Assembly: GCA_041687455.1 (NCBI GenBank) | Contig: JAWLBY010000001.1 | Coordinates: forward strand, 317,486-381,485 | Direction: 5' to 3' | Length of the DNA stretch: 64,000 nt | DNA from: JAWLBY01 sp041687455 | GTDB taxonomy: Bacteria > Pseudomonadota > Gammaproteobacteria > Xanthomonadales > Xanthomonadaceae | In this document: piece after piece, positions 16,525 through 26,154 of the stretch | Layout of the letters: each line of letters begins with the position of its first letter | Numbering within the stretch: position 1 is the first letter of the stretch | Notes under the pieces: generated by a model | What the model saw: only the letters and a program-made list of their open reading frames with translations | Database searches by the model: none | Told to the model about the DNA's origin: nothing | Made by a program: the position numbers and the translations under genes

Positions 16525-16725
16525 GCGCGCGGCATCCCGGCGCGACAGCCGGTCGCGGCTGCAATCGCTGCATCGGCAGGCGGTCGCGCGGTGGCGACGA
16601 ACGTGACGACGACCGGCCGCCGCTTCGCTGGGCGACCCGATTCGCCGGGGTAGTATAGCGACCCGCCGGCCGCACCCCTCCATCCCGGGGCGACGCGCCT
16701 GCAGCCCTCAAGCCGCGGAGCACTG

Positions 16726-17670
16726 ATGACGCTCGACATCGCCGTCGTGATGGACCCGATCGGGTCGATCAACATCAAGAAGGACAGCTCGTTCGCGCTG
16801 CTGCTCGAGGCGCAACGCCGCGGCCACCGGCTGCACTACGTCCTGCCGGGCTCGCTCGGCGCCGAACAGGGCCGTGCGGTGGCCGAGGTCGCCCGGCTCG
16901 AGGTCGCGGACGACCAGCGCGACTGGTTCCGGCTCGACGCGACCGAGCGGCGGCCGCTGGCCGGCCTGGATGCGCTGCTGATGCGGCGCGATCCGCCGGT
17001 CGATGCCGGCTACATCCAGGACAGTTTCGTGCTGAGCCTGGCAGCCCGCGACGGTGTGCTGGTCGTCAATGACCCGCAGGGCCTGCGCGACATGAACGAG
17101 AAACTGTACGCGCTGCACTTCCCGCACTGCTGCCCGACGACCCGGGTCAGCCGCGACCCGCGCCGGCTGCGCGAGTTCGTGCTCGAACACGGCGATTGCG
17201 TGCTGAAGCCGCTGTACGGCATGGGTGGCAAGTCGATCTTCCGCGCCCGGGCGTCGGACGACAACCTGAAGGTCATCATCGAAACGCTGACCGCCGGCGG
17301 CGAGCTGGTCATGGCGCAGCGTTTCATCCCGGAGATCAGCGCCGGTGACAAGCGGATCCTGCTGATCGACGGCGAGCCGGTACCGTTCGCGCTGGCCCGG
17401 ATCCCGCCCGGCGACGACTTCCGCGGCAACCTCGCGGTCGGCGGCCGCGGCGAGGCGCGACCGCTGTCCGAGCGCGACCGCTGGATCGCAGCGCAGGTCG
17501 GCCCGGAACTGGTTCGGCGCGGCATGATCCTGGTCGGGCTCGACGTGATCGGCGACTACCTGACCGAAGTGAACGTCACCAGCCCGACCTGCATCCGCGA
17601 ACTCGACGCGCTGTGCGGGTTGAACATCGCCGGACAGGTACTGGACGCGATCGAGGCCCGCCTGCGGTGA
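16726..17670 (+). CDS. gshB: Glutathione synthetase
   Basis: 314 residues, the normal GshB length. An N-terminal domain (IAVVMDPIGSINIKKDSS) is followed by the ATP-grasp domain: VLKPLYGMGGKSIFR for nucleotide binding, ERFIPE-type motif MAQRFIPEI, and the C-terminal GLDVIGDYLTEVNVTSP with Mg/ATP ligands. It joins gamma-glutamylcysteine and glycine using ATP in the cytoplasm. The tonB start overlaps its stop by 4 bases (GTGA). TAGTAT/TATAGC AT-rich bases about 75 bp upstream could be a -10 element, but no clear -35 is seen. Divergent from pilG. Confidence 0.96.
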   Translation: MTLDIAVVMDPIGSINIKKDSSFALLLEAQRRGHRLHYVLPGSLGAEQGRAVAEVARLEVADDQRDWFRLDATERRPLAGLDALLMRRDPPVDAGYIQDSFVLSLAARDGVLVVNDPQGLRDMNEKLYALHFPHCCPTTRVSRDPRRLREFVLEHGDCVLKPLYGMGGKSIFRARASDDNLKVIIETLTAGGELVMAQRFIPEISAGDKRILLIDGEPVPFALARIPPGDDFRGNLAVGGRGEARPLSERDRWIAAQVGPELVRRGMILVGLDVIGDYLTEVNVTSPTCIRELDALCGLNIAGQVLDAIEARLR

Positions 17671-18527
17671 CCCGGCCGGTCCGGACCACGCCGGGCGACC
17701 GGCTCGGTGCGACGCTGGCGTTCTCGCTGATCGTCCACGGCGTTGCGCTGCTCGGTCTCGGCTTCGGGCTCGACGACCCGGCCGCGCTGACGCCGACGCT
17801 GGAAGTGATCCTGACCGAAACCCGCAGCGAGACGCCGCCGGAGCAGGCCGACTTCCTGGCCCAGGCGAGCCAGCGCGGCGGCGGCGAGAGCGAACGGACC
17901 GAACGGCCGCGGGAACCGACCTCGGCTCCGACACCGGCGCCGACCTCCGGCCCGGCACCGCAACCGATCGAGGCCGGCTCGCCGCAGCCGCCGCAGGTCG
18001 CGCGCGAACGGGTGCTGGCGACCGAGCGCCCGCAGCCGCAGCGCACCGCCGCGCAGGATCGCCCGGAGGTCGCGCAACCGCTGCCGAGCAGCCGGCAACT
18101 GATCGAGCACAGCCTCGAGGCCGCCCGGCTGGCGGCCGAGATCGAACGCAAGTCGGAAGCCTATGCCAAGCGGCCGAAGCGCAAGTACGTGTCGGCGAAC
18201 ACCAAGGAATACGAGTTCGCCGCCTACATGCGCGCCTGGGTGCAACGGGTCGAGCGGATCGGCAACCTGAACTATCCCGAGCAGGCGCGCGAACGCAATC
18301 TGAGCGGGCAACTGGTGCTGACCGTGGCGGTGCGCCGCGACGGCTCGGTCGAGCGGATCGACATCGTCCAGCCGAGCGGGCACAAGATCCTCGACGACGC
18401 GGCGATTCGTACCGTCGAGCTCGCCGCGCCGTTCGGGCCGCTGCCGGACACCAGGGAACAGATCGACGTGCTGCACATCACCCGGACCTGGCAGTTCCTG
18501 CCCGGCGGCGTGCTGCGCAACGAATGA
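17667..18527 (+). CDS. tonB: TonB-family energy transducer
   Basis: 286 residues from a GTG that overlaps the gshB stop (GTGA). One N-terminal membrane helix (residues ~13-33, ATLAFSLIVHGVALLGLG), a Pro/Glu/Arg-rich periplasmic spacer, and a TonB C-terminal domain (~185-280) with YPEQARERNLSGQLVLTVAVRRDGSVERIDIVQPSG. It would couple the proton-motive force (ExbBD) to outer-membrane receptors. The gshB-tonB pairing is common in Xanthomonadales and Pseudomonas relatives. No exbB or exbD nearby. An upstream in-frame ATG (17613) would lie inside gshB and is not favoured. Confidence 0.9.
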   Translation: MTRPVRTTPGDRLGATLAFSLIVHGVALLGLGFGLDDPAALTPTLEVILTETRSETPPEQADFLAQASQRGGGESERTERPREPTSAPTPAPTSGPAPQPIEAGSPQPPQVARERVLATERPQPQRTAAQDRPEVAQPLPSSRQLIEHSLEAARLAAEIERKSEAYAKRPKRKYVSANTKEYEFAAYMRAWVQRVERIGNLNYPEQARERNLSGQLVLTVAVRRDGSVERIDIVQPSGHKILDDAAIRTVELAAPFGPLPDTREQIDVLHITRTWQFLPGGVLRNE

Positions 18528-18570
18528 CGGAACCGACGCGCGCCGTTCACTCCGGACCGCCGGCAGCCCG

Positions 18571-18576
18571 TACAAT
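18571..18576 (+). promoter_or_regulatory. -10-like TACAAT immediately before yqgE
   Basis: TACAAT ends exactly 6 nt before the yqgE ATG (18583). TTCACT at 18546-18551 could be a weak -35 (19-bp spacer). A -10 at this position would start transcription at or next to the ATG, giving a leaderless mRNA; no Shine-Dalgarno sequence lies in between. The same arrangement occurs before the GTPase gene at 40300. Confidence 0.4.
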
Positions 18577-18582
18577 GGCCGC

Positions 18583-19149
18583 ATGGACGCCGACCGGTAC
18601 CTCGCCAACCACTTCCTGATCGCGGTACCGTCGTTGAACGACCCGAACTTCTCGCGGGCCGTCACGCTGCTCGCGCAGCACAACGACGAAGGCGCGATGG
18701 GCGTGATGATCAACCGCCTGTCCGACTACAAGCTCGGCGACATCCTCGGCCAGATGGACATCCAGACCGACGATCGCGATCTGCTCGCGACCCCGGTGCT
18801 GGCCGGCGGCCCGGTGCAACCCGAGCGCGGCTTCGTGCTGCACGACCCAACCGAGCGCGAGTGGGATTCGAGCTTCCTGATCTCGCCACAGCTCGCGCTG
18901 ACCACGTCGCGCGACATCCTGATCGCGATGGCCGAAGGCAACGGCCCGCGGCGCGCGGTCGTCGCGCTCGGCTACGCCGGCTGGACTGCCGGCCAGCTCG
19001 AGATCGAGCTGCAGGAGAACACCTGGGTCGCGGCACAGGCCGATGCGTCGATCCTGTTCGACACCCCGGTCGAGCAGCGCTGGTCGGCGGCCGCCCGGCT
19101 GATCGGCATCGACATGAGCCTGTTCACCAATTACGCCGGCCACGCCTGA
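18583..19149 (+). CDS. yqgE: YqgE/AlgH family protein
   Basis: 188 residues, matching the family length, with the conserved N-terminus LANHFLIAVPSLNDPNFSRAVTLLAQHNDEGAMGVMINR and the later LGYAGWTAGQLEIEL block. The biochemical role is not established; in Pseudomonas relatives (AlgH) it affects alginate and virulence gene expression. It is directly upstream of ruvX (19 bp gap), an order conserved through gammaproteobacteria, which supports the call. Cytoplasmic; no signal peptide. Confidence 0.94.
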   Translation: MDADRYLANHFLIAVPSLNDPNFSRAVTLLAQHNDEGAMGVMINRLSDYKLGDILGQMDIQTDDRDLLATPVLAGGPVQPERGFVLHDPTEREWDSSFLISPQLALTTSRDILIAMAEGNGPRRAVVALGYAGWTAGQLEIELQENTWVAAQADASILFDTPVEQRWSAAARLIGIDMSLFTNYAGHA

Positions 19150-19168
19150 GCCCACCGCCGCGCCGGCG

Positions 19169-19630
19169 ATGAGCAGCGATCCGTCGTCCCTGCCGTCAGC
19201 GGCCGCCACCAACGTGCTCGGCTTCGACGTCGGTCACCGCCGCATCGGCATCGCGCTCGGCAACACGCTGAGCGGCGCTGCCCGCCCGCTCGCGGTGCTC
19301 GAGCGCAACGGCGAGTTCTGGCACCGGCTCGATGCGATGGTGGCCGACTGGCGGCCGGCGCGGCTGGTCGTCGGCGAGCCGCTGACGCTCGACGGCGCCG
19401 AGCAGGAAGCCACCCGCGTCGCCCGCGCGTTCGCCCGCCAGGCCGGCCAGCGTTACGGCGTGCCGATCGTGCTGGTCGACGAACGATCGAGTTCGAAGGA
19501 AGCCGATCGCCGCTTCGCCGCGGCGCGCGCCGCCGGCGCGGCGCGAAGGCGCGATGCGCTGTTGCACGACGCACGGGCGGCGGAGGTCATTCTCGATCGA
19601 TGGTTCATGGCGGGAATGCCCGCAGCGTGA
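19169..19630 (+). CDS. ruvX: RuvX/YqgF, putative Holliday-junction resolvase / pre-16S rRNA nuclease
   Basis: 153 residues, RNase H-like fold: LGFDVGHRRIGIALGN carries the first catalytic Asp, LVVGEPLTLDG the central Glu region, and VDERSSSKEAD plus the C-terminal DALLHDARAAEVIL the last acidic residues. The family processes the 5' end of 16S rRNA and has been proposed to resolve Holliday junctions. It follows yqgE and precedes pyrB, the conserved order. The C-terminal half is Ala/Arg-rich but keeps the motif spacing. Confidence 0.92.
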   Translation: MSSDPSSLPSAAATNVLGFDVGHRRIGIALGNTLSGAARPLAVLERNGEFWHRLDAMVADWRPARLVVGEPLTLDGAEQEATRVARAFARQAGQRYGVPIVLVDERSSSKEADRRFAAARAAGAARRRDALLHDARAAEVILDRWFMAGMPAA

Positions 19631-19763
19631 GGGCCGCCCGATCCGGCTCTCGGTTGAAGCGCGGCTGACCTATTTCGGCGGGTCACAAGGCAAGTCATCG
19701 GCATGGCGTCGTGATGGCGTCGTGGCCGGTTCGGGCATCGGCCATGCCGCATCTCCGGTTGAT

Positions 19764-19790
19764 CTGTGGGAGCGGCCTCAGCCGCGATCT
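19764..19790. repeat. REP-like intergenic element, single copy (upstream of pyrB)
   Basis: The sequence CTGTGGGAGCGGCCTCAGCC continues into GCGATCT. It is the same element, in the opposite orientation to one arm, as the inverted pair after pyrB (20847-20896). This GGGAGCGGC-TTCAGCCGCGA core is a familiar interspersed palindrome in Xanthomonadales and related genomes. The remainder of the 19631-19873 gap holds no gene. Confidence 0.75.
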
Positions 19791-19873
19791 CCCCCATCTT
19801 CGTGGCGCCATACCCGCCCATGGGTTGCAGCATGGCCGATAATGCGCGCCGCCGCCCCTGCCCGGACCGCCCG

Positions 19874-20794
19874 ATGCTGCGCCATCTGCTGACCCTGCAA
19901 GACCTGCCTCGCTCCACGCTCGAAGCCATGCTCGACCGCGCGGCCGTGCTGCGCACGACCGCGTTGCACGGGCCGTTCGAGCACCGACCGCTGGCCGGCC
20001 GCACGATGGTCAACCTGTTCTTCGAACCGTCGACCCGCACGCGCTGTTCGTTCGAACTGGCCGGCGCCCGGCTCGGCGCGACGGTGGTCAATTTCGACAT
20101 GGCGAACTCGTCGTCGCGCAAGGGCGAGACGCTGGCCGACACGCTGCACACACTGGAAGCGATGGGCGCAACACTGTTCGCGGTCCGGCATTCGGTCGAC
20201 GGCGCGGTTGCCACGCTGGCCGAGGTCTGCGGCCCGACGACCGGGCTGATCAACGCCGGCGACGGACGCAGCGCGCACCCCACCCAGGGTCTGCTCGACA
20301 TGCTGACGATACGGCAGCACAAGGGCTGCGATTTCTCCGCACTGAAGATCGCGATCGTCGGCGACATCCGCCATTCGCGCGTGGCGCGCTCCGACCTGCA
20401 TGCACTGCAGACGCTCGGTACCGGCGAGATTCGCGTGGCTGCTCCGACCGCCTTGCTGCCGGAGCCGGCGCTGCTGCACGGCTGCCGGATCTGCGGGTCG
20501 GTCGACGAAGCGGTCGCCGACGCCGACGTCGTGATGACGCTGCGACTGCAGCGCGAGCGGATGGACGAAGGCCTGGTCGCGTCGCTGGAGGCCTATTTCC
20601 GCGACTGGGGCATCAGCGAGGAACGGCTGGCGCAGGCGGCGCCGGATGCGATCGTGATGCATCCGGGGCCGATGAACCGCGGCGTCGAGATCAGCGATGC
20701 GGTGGCCGACGGCCCGCAGTCGGTGATCCGCGAGCAAGTCTCGAACGGCGTTGCGGTGCGGATGGCGGTGCTGGAGACGCTGGCGGGCGGCTGA
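19874..20794 (+). CDS. pyrB: Aspartate carbamoyltransferase, catalytic subunit
   Basis: 306 residues from ATG 19874 (MLRHLLTLQDLPRSTL). Carbamoyl-phosphate motif FEPSTRTRCSFELAGARLGA, the HPTQ motif (HPTQGLLDMLTI), DIRHSRVARSDLHAL and the C-terminal MHPGPMNRGVEI are all intact. It condenses carbamoyl phosphate and aspartate in pyrimidine synthesis. An in-frame upstream ATG at 19832 would add 14 Arg/Pro-rich residues and is less likely. No pyrI or pyrC-like gene follows; downstream is a strong inverted repeat. Confidence 0.96.
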   Translation: MLRHLLTLQDLPRSTLEAMLDRAAVLRTTALHGPFEHRPLAGRTMVNLFFEPSTRTRCSFELAGARLGATVVNFDMANSSSRKGETLADTLHTLEAMGATLFAVRHSVDGAVATLAEVCGPTTGLINAGDGRSAHPTQGLLDMLTIRQHKGCDFSALKIAIVGDIRHSRVARSDLHALQTLGTGEIRVAAPTALLPEPALLHGCRICGSVDEAVADADVVMTLRLQRERMDEGLVASLEAYFRDWGISEERLAQAAPDAIVMHPGPMNRGVEISDAVADGPQSVIREQVSNGVAVRMAVLETLAGG

Positions 20795-20846
20795 TCGGGC
20801 TCGGCAGGGACGTCCAACCGTAACGGAAAGCACCCTTTCGGCGCGG

Positions 20847-20896
20847 GCTTCAGCCGCGATCTTGTCGCTGTGGATTCAAGAGATCGCGGCTGAAGC
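20847..20896. repeat. Inverted REP pair, hairpin downstream of pyrB
   Basis: GCTTCAGCCGCGATCT (20847-20862) and its perfect reverse complement AGATCGCGGCTGAAGC (20881-20896) flank an 18-nt loop. It lies 52 bp after the pyrB stop and before the converging pilU end, so it can act as a bidirectional RNA hairpin. There is no T-tract, so intrinsic termination is uncertain. One arm matches the element at 19764-19790. Confidence 0.85.
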
Positions 20897-20949
20897 CGCT
20901 CCCAGGGCGGGGCGTGCGCTGGTCCGCCGACAGCGTTCGACCATATCCC

Positions 20950-21003
20950 GATTCGCGATTCCCGATTTTCGATTTTCGATTTTCGATTTTCGATTTTCGA
21001 GAA
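20950..21003. repeat. Heptamer tract (GATTTTC)5 with GATTCCC-type flanks
   Basis: Five perfect GATTTTC units (20964-20998) are preceded by CGATTCGCGATTCCC and followed by GAGAATC, ending at the pilU stop. It is strikingly AT-rich for this genome. A related tract of GAATCCC units lies at 26958-27006, and decayed versions occur at about 22140-22185 and 28251-28275. Confidence 0.9.
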
Positions 21004-22134
<1,131 letters not shown>

Positions 22135-22276
22135 GGGAGCTGCGCTCCGGGAATCGGGAATGGAGATGGAGAATCCGGGAATAGATGAGCGGGCAACCGG
22201 AGAACCCAGTCTGTGCGCCGACGCACACTGCTGACCATTCCGATGCCCGATTCCCTGTTCGAGGCCCGCGTTCGAA

Positions 22277-23314
22277 TCAGTCGAACAGGCGCTTGTCCTT
22301 GGCGTACTCGCGCGCCTGCTGCTTCACGACCAGGCCACGCTTGGTCAGGTCGAGCAGGCACTGGTCGAGCGTCTGCATGCCGACGTTCTGGCCAGTCTGG
22401 ATCGCCGAGTACATCTGCGCGACCTTGTCTTCGCGAATCAGGTTACGGATCGCCGGGGTGGCGACCATGATCTCGTGCGCGGCAACGCGGCCGCCGCCGA
22501 CCTTCTTCAGCAGGCTCTGCGAAATCACCGCCCGCAGGCTCTCGGACAGCATCGAACGCACCATCGGCTTTTCGCCGGCCGGGAACACGTCGATGATGCG
22601 GTCGATGGTTTTCGCCGCCGACGACGTGTGCAGCGTGCCGAACACCAGATGGCCGGTCTCGGCGGCGGTCAGCGCCAGCCGGATCGTTTCGAGGTCGCGC
22701 AGCTCGCCGACCAGGATGTAGTCCGGATCTTCACGCAGTGCCGAGCGCAGCGCCTCGTTGAAGCCGTGGGTGTCGCGGTGCACCTCGCGCTGGTTGATCA
22801 GGCAGCGATTCGAGGTGTGGACGAATTCGATCGGATCCTCGACGGTCAGGATGTGGCCGTACTCGCTCTTGTTGACGTGGTCGACCATCGCCGCGAGCGT
22901 GGTCGACTTGCCGGAGCCGGTCGGACCGGTGACGAGGATCAGGCCCTGCGGCTGCTCGATCAGTTCCTTGAAGATCTTCGGCGCCGCCAGATCCTCGAGG
23001 GTCAGCACCTCGGACGGAATGGTACGGAATACCGCACCGGCGCCGCGGTTCTGGTTGAACGCGTTGACGCGGAAGCGTGCCAGCCCGGCAATCTCGAAGC
23101 TGAAGTCGCACTCGAGGAATTCCTCGTAATCGCGGCGCTGCTTGTCCGACATGATGTCGTACACCAGCGCGTGGACCTGCTTGTGCTCGAGCGCGGGAAT
23201 GTTGATCCGGCGCACGTCGCCGTCGACCCGGATCATCGGCGGCAAGCCGGCCGAGAGATGAAGGTCGGAAGCCTTGTTCTTGACCGAAAATGCCAGCAGC
23301 TCGGCGATATCCAT
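22277..23314 (-). CDS. pilT: PilT, type IV pilus retraction ATPase
   Basis: 345 residues, the standard PilT length. N-terminal PAS-like domain (DIAELLAFSVKNKASDLHLSAGLPP), Walker A GPTGSGKSTTLAAMVDH, VEDPIEFVH, Walker B ILVGELRDLETIRLALTAAETGHLVFGTLHTSSA, and the C-terminal AIRNLIREDKVAQMYSAIQTG helix typical of PilT. It depolymerises PilA filaments at the inner-membrane platform and powers twitching. The pilT-pilU order and the divergent yggS gene are conserved in Pseudomonas and Xanthomonas. Confidence 0.97.
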   Translation of the reverse strand: MDIAELLAFSVKNKASDLHLSAGLPPMIRVDGDVRRINIPALEHKQVHALVYDIMSDKQRRDYEEFLECDFSFEIAGLARFRVNAFNQNRGAGAVFRTIPSEVLTLEDLAAPKIFKELIEQPQGLILVTGPTGSGKSTTLAAMVDHVNKSEYGHILTVEDPIEFVHTSNRCLINQREVHRDTHGFNEALRSALREDPDYILVGELRDLETIRLALTAAETGHLVFGTLHTSSAAKTIDRIIDVFPAGEKPMVRSMLSESLRAVISQSLLKKVGGGRVAAHEIMVATPAIRNLIREDKVAQMYSAIQTGQNVGMQTLDQCLLDLTKRGLVVKQQAREYAKDKRLFD

Positions 23315-23424
23315 GCGGTTCCTCGGACGGTCCGTGGGCCGGATTGCGTACCGCAGGCTTGCGGCGGCCCGGTTGCCGACCGAGTATAGCGCCGCCCATT
23401 GCCAAAGCGATTGCCCGTTCCTCG

Positions 23425-24126
23425 ATGCCGACCAGCGCTTCCGTCGAACCCTTGAACGGGCTGCTGGCCCGGATCGACGCCGCTGCCGCGAAGCACGGGC
23501 GCGCCGGCCAGGTGCGGCTGCTCGCGGTCAGCAAGACGCGCAGCGCCGGCGAGATCGCGGCGCTGGCAGCGGCCGGCCAGAACGCGTTCGGCGAAAACTA
23601 CGTTCAGGAAGCGTTGGCCAAGCAACCGGCGCTGGCCGGGCTGCCGCTCGAATGGCATCTGATCGGTCCGCTGCAGTCGAACAAGTGCCGCGAGGCGGCG
23701 ACCGCCTTCGACTGGGTGCAATCGGTCGACCGCGAGAAACTGCCGCCATTGCTCGACCGCCATCGGCCGGACGGGCGGCCGCCGCTGAATGTACTTGTCC
23801 AGGTCAACATCGATGCCGAGTCGTCGAAATTCGGCTGTCGCCCCGAGCAGATCGCTGCACTGGCGGCACAGATCGCCGCCCTGCCGCGCTTGCGGCTGCG
23901 CGGGCTGATGGCGATTCCACGCCCGGATCCGGACCCGCTCCGCCGCCGGACCGCATTCGCGGCGATGCGCGAGCAGTTCGAACGGCTCCGCGCGCAGCAT
24001 CCGGGCATCGACACGCTGTCGATGGGCATGAGCGACGACTTCGAACTGGCGATCGCCGAGGGCGCGACGATGGTGCGGGTCGGCACGGCGTTGTTCGGCG
24101 CGCGGCCGACCAAGGGCGGGCACTGA
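23425..24126 (+). CDS. yggS: YggS/PLPBP family PLP-homeostasis protein
   Basis: 233 residues from ATG 23425 (MPTSASVEPLNGLL). PLP-lysine in LLAVSKTRSAGEI, then FGENYVQEAL, WHLIGPLQSNK, VQVNIDAESSKFG and the phosphate-binding LSMGMSDDFELAIAEGATMVRVGTALFG. The family binds PLP without known catalysis and buffers vitamin B6 and amino-acid pools. The frame extends upstream, but that part is low-quality Arg/Pro sequence overlapping the pilT promoter region. A TATAGC element lies about 40 bp upstream. Divergent from pilT. Confidence 0.94.
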   Translation: MPTSASVEPLNGLLARIDAAAAKHGRAGQVRLLAVSKTRSAGEIAALAAAGQNAFGENYVQEALAKQPALAGLPLEWHLIGPLQSNKCREAATAFDWVQSVDREKLPPLLDRHRPDGRPPLNVLVQVNIDAESSKFGCRPEQIAALAAQIAALPRLRLRGLMAIPRPDPDPLRRRTAFAAMREQFERLRAQHPGIDTLSMGMSDDFELAIAEGATMVRVGTALFGARPTKGGH

Positions 24127-24286
24127 CCCGCTTCGGCGGGCCCGGTCGCGGCCGGCGCGGGTCGAATCGCACGCAGGGCGAAACCGCACCGCGGCTGAAG
24201 CTGCCTCGGACGGCGGCGGCCGCACTGCGAGTCGCGTGGCGCTGCCTGCTATCTTTGGCTGTCCCCGCCCGAACCCGCGACCGCCG

Positions 24287-25132
24287 ATGACCGACGCCCG
24301 CAACGACCGCCCCGCTGCGCCCCGCATCGCCTTCGTCGGCGGCGGCAACATGGCACGTTCGCTGATCGGCGGACTGCTCGCCCGGCAGCACCCGCGCGAC
24401 CGGCTGCAGGTGGCCGAGCCGAACGCCGACACCCGGGCGCAGCTCGAACGCGATTTCGGCGTCGCCACGCACGACGACAACGCCGCTGCGGTGCGCGATG
24501 CCGAGCTGGTCGTGCTGGCGGTCAAGCCGCAGGTCATGGCGCCGGTCTGCGCCGGCATCGCCGCGACGCTGCCAGCCGACGCGGTGGTGATCTCGATCGC
24601 GGCCGGCATCACCACCGCGCAGCTCGATCGCTGGCTCGGCGGCGGCCGCGCGATCGTCCGGGCGATGCCGAACACGCCGGCGCTGCTCGGCGCCGGCGCG
24701 ACCGGCGTATTCGCGAATGCGCGGGTCGACGAGCGGCGTCGCGCACAGGCCGAAGCGACACTGGCCGCAGTCGGCATCAGCGTGCGGATCGATGCCGAGG
24801 CGCAGATGGACGCGGTGACCGCGCTGTCCGGCAGCGGTCCGGCCTACCTGTTCCTGCTCGCCGAGGCGATGCAGCAGGCGGCGGTCGGCCAGGGTCTGCC
24901 GGAAGACGCGGCGCGGGCGCTGGCGACCCAGACCCTGCTCGGCGCAGCGCGTATGCTGGCCGAATCCGGCGAGCCGGCGGCCACCTTGCGGGCCCGGGTC
25001 ACGTCGCCCGGCGGCACCACGCAGGCCGCGATCGAACATTTCGAAGCCGGCGAGTTCCGGCGCCTGGTCGACGGCGCGATCGCCGCCGCAACGCGCCGCG
25101 GGGCCGAACTGTCGCAGGCGGCCGGGAGCTGA
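24287..25132 (+). CDS. proC: Pyrroline-5-carboxylate reductase
   Basis: 281 residues from ATG 24287. Rossmann start IAFVGGGNMARSLIGGLL, VLAVKPQVM, IVRAMPNTPALLGAGATG, and the C-terminal ALSGSGPAYLFLLAEAM and VTSPGGTTQAAI blocks, all diagnostic of ProC. It reduces pyrroline-5-carboxylate to proline with NAD(P)H. A frame extension to 24236 is possible but not conserved in character. Followed by yggT after only 3 bp; yggS-proC-yggT is a widely conserved gammaproteobacterial set. Confidence 0.96.
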   Translation: MTDARNDRPAAPRIAFVGGGNMARSLIGGLLARQHPRDRLQVAEPNADTRAQLERDFGVATHDDNAAAVRDAELVVLAVKPQVMAPVCAGIAATLPADAVVISIAAGITTAQLDRWLGGGRAIVRAMPNTPALLGAGATGVFANARVDERRRAQAEATLAAVGISVRIDAEAQMDAVTALSGSGPAYLFLLAEAMQQAAVGQGLPEDAARALATQTLLGAARMLAESGEPAATLRARVTSPGGTTQAAIEHFEAGEFRRLVDGAIAAATRRGAELSQAAGS

Positions 25133-25135
25133 TTC

Positions 25136-25708
25136 ATGAGCTATTTCGCCAACGCACTGTCGATGCTGGTCGACTTCGTGTTCATGCTGGTGGTCGGGCT
25201 GTTCGTGGTCCGGCTGCTGCTGCAGTGGGCAGGAGCGAGCTTCCACAATCCGATCAGCCAGTTCTTCTATCGGGCGACCAATCCGCTGCTGATGCCGCTG
25301 CGCCGGCCGCTGCCGACGATCCGTGGGTTCAACACCGCTGCCGCGGTGGTCGCCTGGATCTTCGCCGCGATCGAAGTCTGGGTGATCGCCGCGCTGCACG
25401 GCCGGATGCTGAACCTGTCGGCGAGCCTGGCGTTCGGGCTCGCCAGCGTGATTTCGATGGTGCTGGCAATCTTCGTCGGCCTGCTGATCCTGACCGTGCT
25501 GATCTCGCTGATCAATCCGGGCGCCGATCATGCGATCTCCCGGCTGGCCTGGCAGATGACCGAGCCGGTGCTGCGTCCGATCCGGCGTCGGATGCCGGCA
25601 GTCGGTCCGTTCGACTTCTCTCCGTTGGTAGCGTTTGCGGCGGTCGCGCTGGCGCATGTACTGGTCGTAGCGCCGATCCGCGACATCGGCACCTGGCTGA
25701 CACGATGA
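25136..25708 (+). CDS. yggT: YggT family integral membrane protein
   Basis: 190 residues with two YggT repeats, each with two membrane helices (~10-30 and ~65-85; ~95-120 and ~160-180) and the family motif FYRATNPLLMPLRRPLPTI, repeated later as MTEPVLRPIRRRMPAVG. The function is unknown; roles in osmotic stress and membrane protein insertion have been suggested for relatives. Start ATG 25136 follows the proC stop closely. Its stop overlaps an ATGA, but the next gene more likely starts at 25720. Confidence 0.92.
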   Translation: MSYFANALSMLVDFVFMLVVGLFVVRLLLQWAGASFHNPISQFFYRATNPLLMPLRRPLPTIRGFNTAAAVVAWIFAAIEVWVIAALHGRMLNLSASLAFGLASVISMVLAIFVGLLILTVLISLINPGADHAISRLAWQMTEPVLRPIRRRMPAVGPFDFSPLVAFAAVALAHVLVVAPIRDIGTWLTR

Positions 25709-25719
25709 AGGAGATAGCG

Positions 25720-26154
25720 ATGCGCAATCTGTGGCTGTTCTTGCTTCTGCTCGCAATCGCGCCGGCACGGGCGAACCAGCAGGTCGCCGCCGGAGACCTG
25801 GTCATGCTCTACAGCGTCGTTCCGACCCTCGACCTCGCCCCCGAGGTTGCGCGCCAGTATGGCCTGACCCGCTCGTCGGGCCGCGCACTGCTGAACATCG
25901 CGCTGCGCCGCACGCTGGCCGACGGCAGCGATACCGCGGTGGCCGGAACGGTGCGCGCCGCGGCCACCAACGAAGCCGGCCAGCGGCAGGAACTGAGGCT
26001 GCGCGAGGTGCGTGAAGGCGACGCGATCTACTACCTCGCCGAGGTCCGCGTCAGCGACGGCGATACGCTGCGCTACGAACTCGAAGCCAGCGTCGACGGC
26101 TCGCCGCAGCCGGTTGCGGTGCGCTTCTCGCAGCCGTATTTCGTGCCCCGCTGA
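25720..26154 (+). CDS. DUF4426 periplasmic protein
   Basis: 144 residues: signal peptide MRNLWLFLLLLAIAPARA followed by a compact beta-rich domain (VMLYSVVPTLDLAPEVARQYGLTRS...NIALRR). Length, signal peptide and the motifs around YGLTRS and the C-terminal VRFSQPYFVPR fit DUF4426 proteins, which follow yggT in Pseudomonas-type clusters. Function unknown. ATG 25720 is chosen because AAGGAGA (25708-25714) is perfectly spaced for it; ATG 25705 would leave no ribosome site and add charged residues before the signal peptide. Confidence 0.82.
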   Translation: MRNLWLFLLLLAIAPARANQQVAAGDLVMLYSVVPTLDLAPEVARQYGLTRSSGRALLNIALRRTLADGSDTAVAGTVRAAATNEAGQRQELRLREVREGDAIYYLAEVRVSDGDTLRYELEASVDGSPQPVAVRFSQPYFVPR

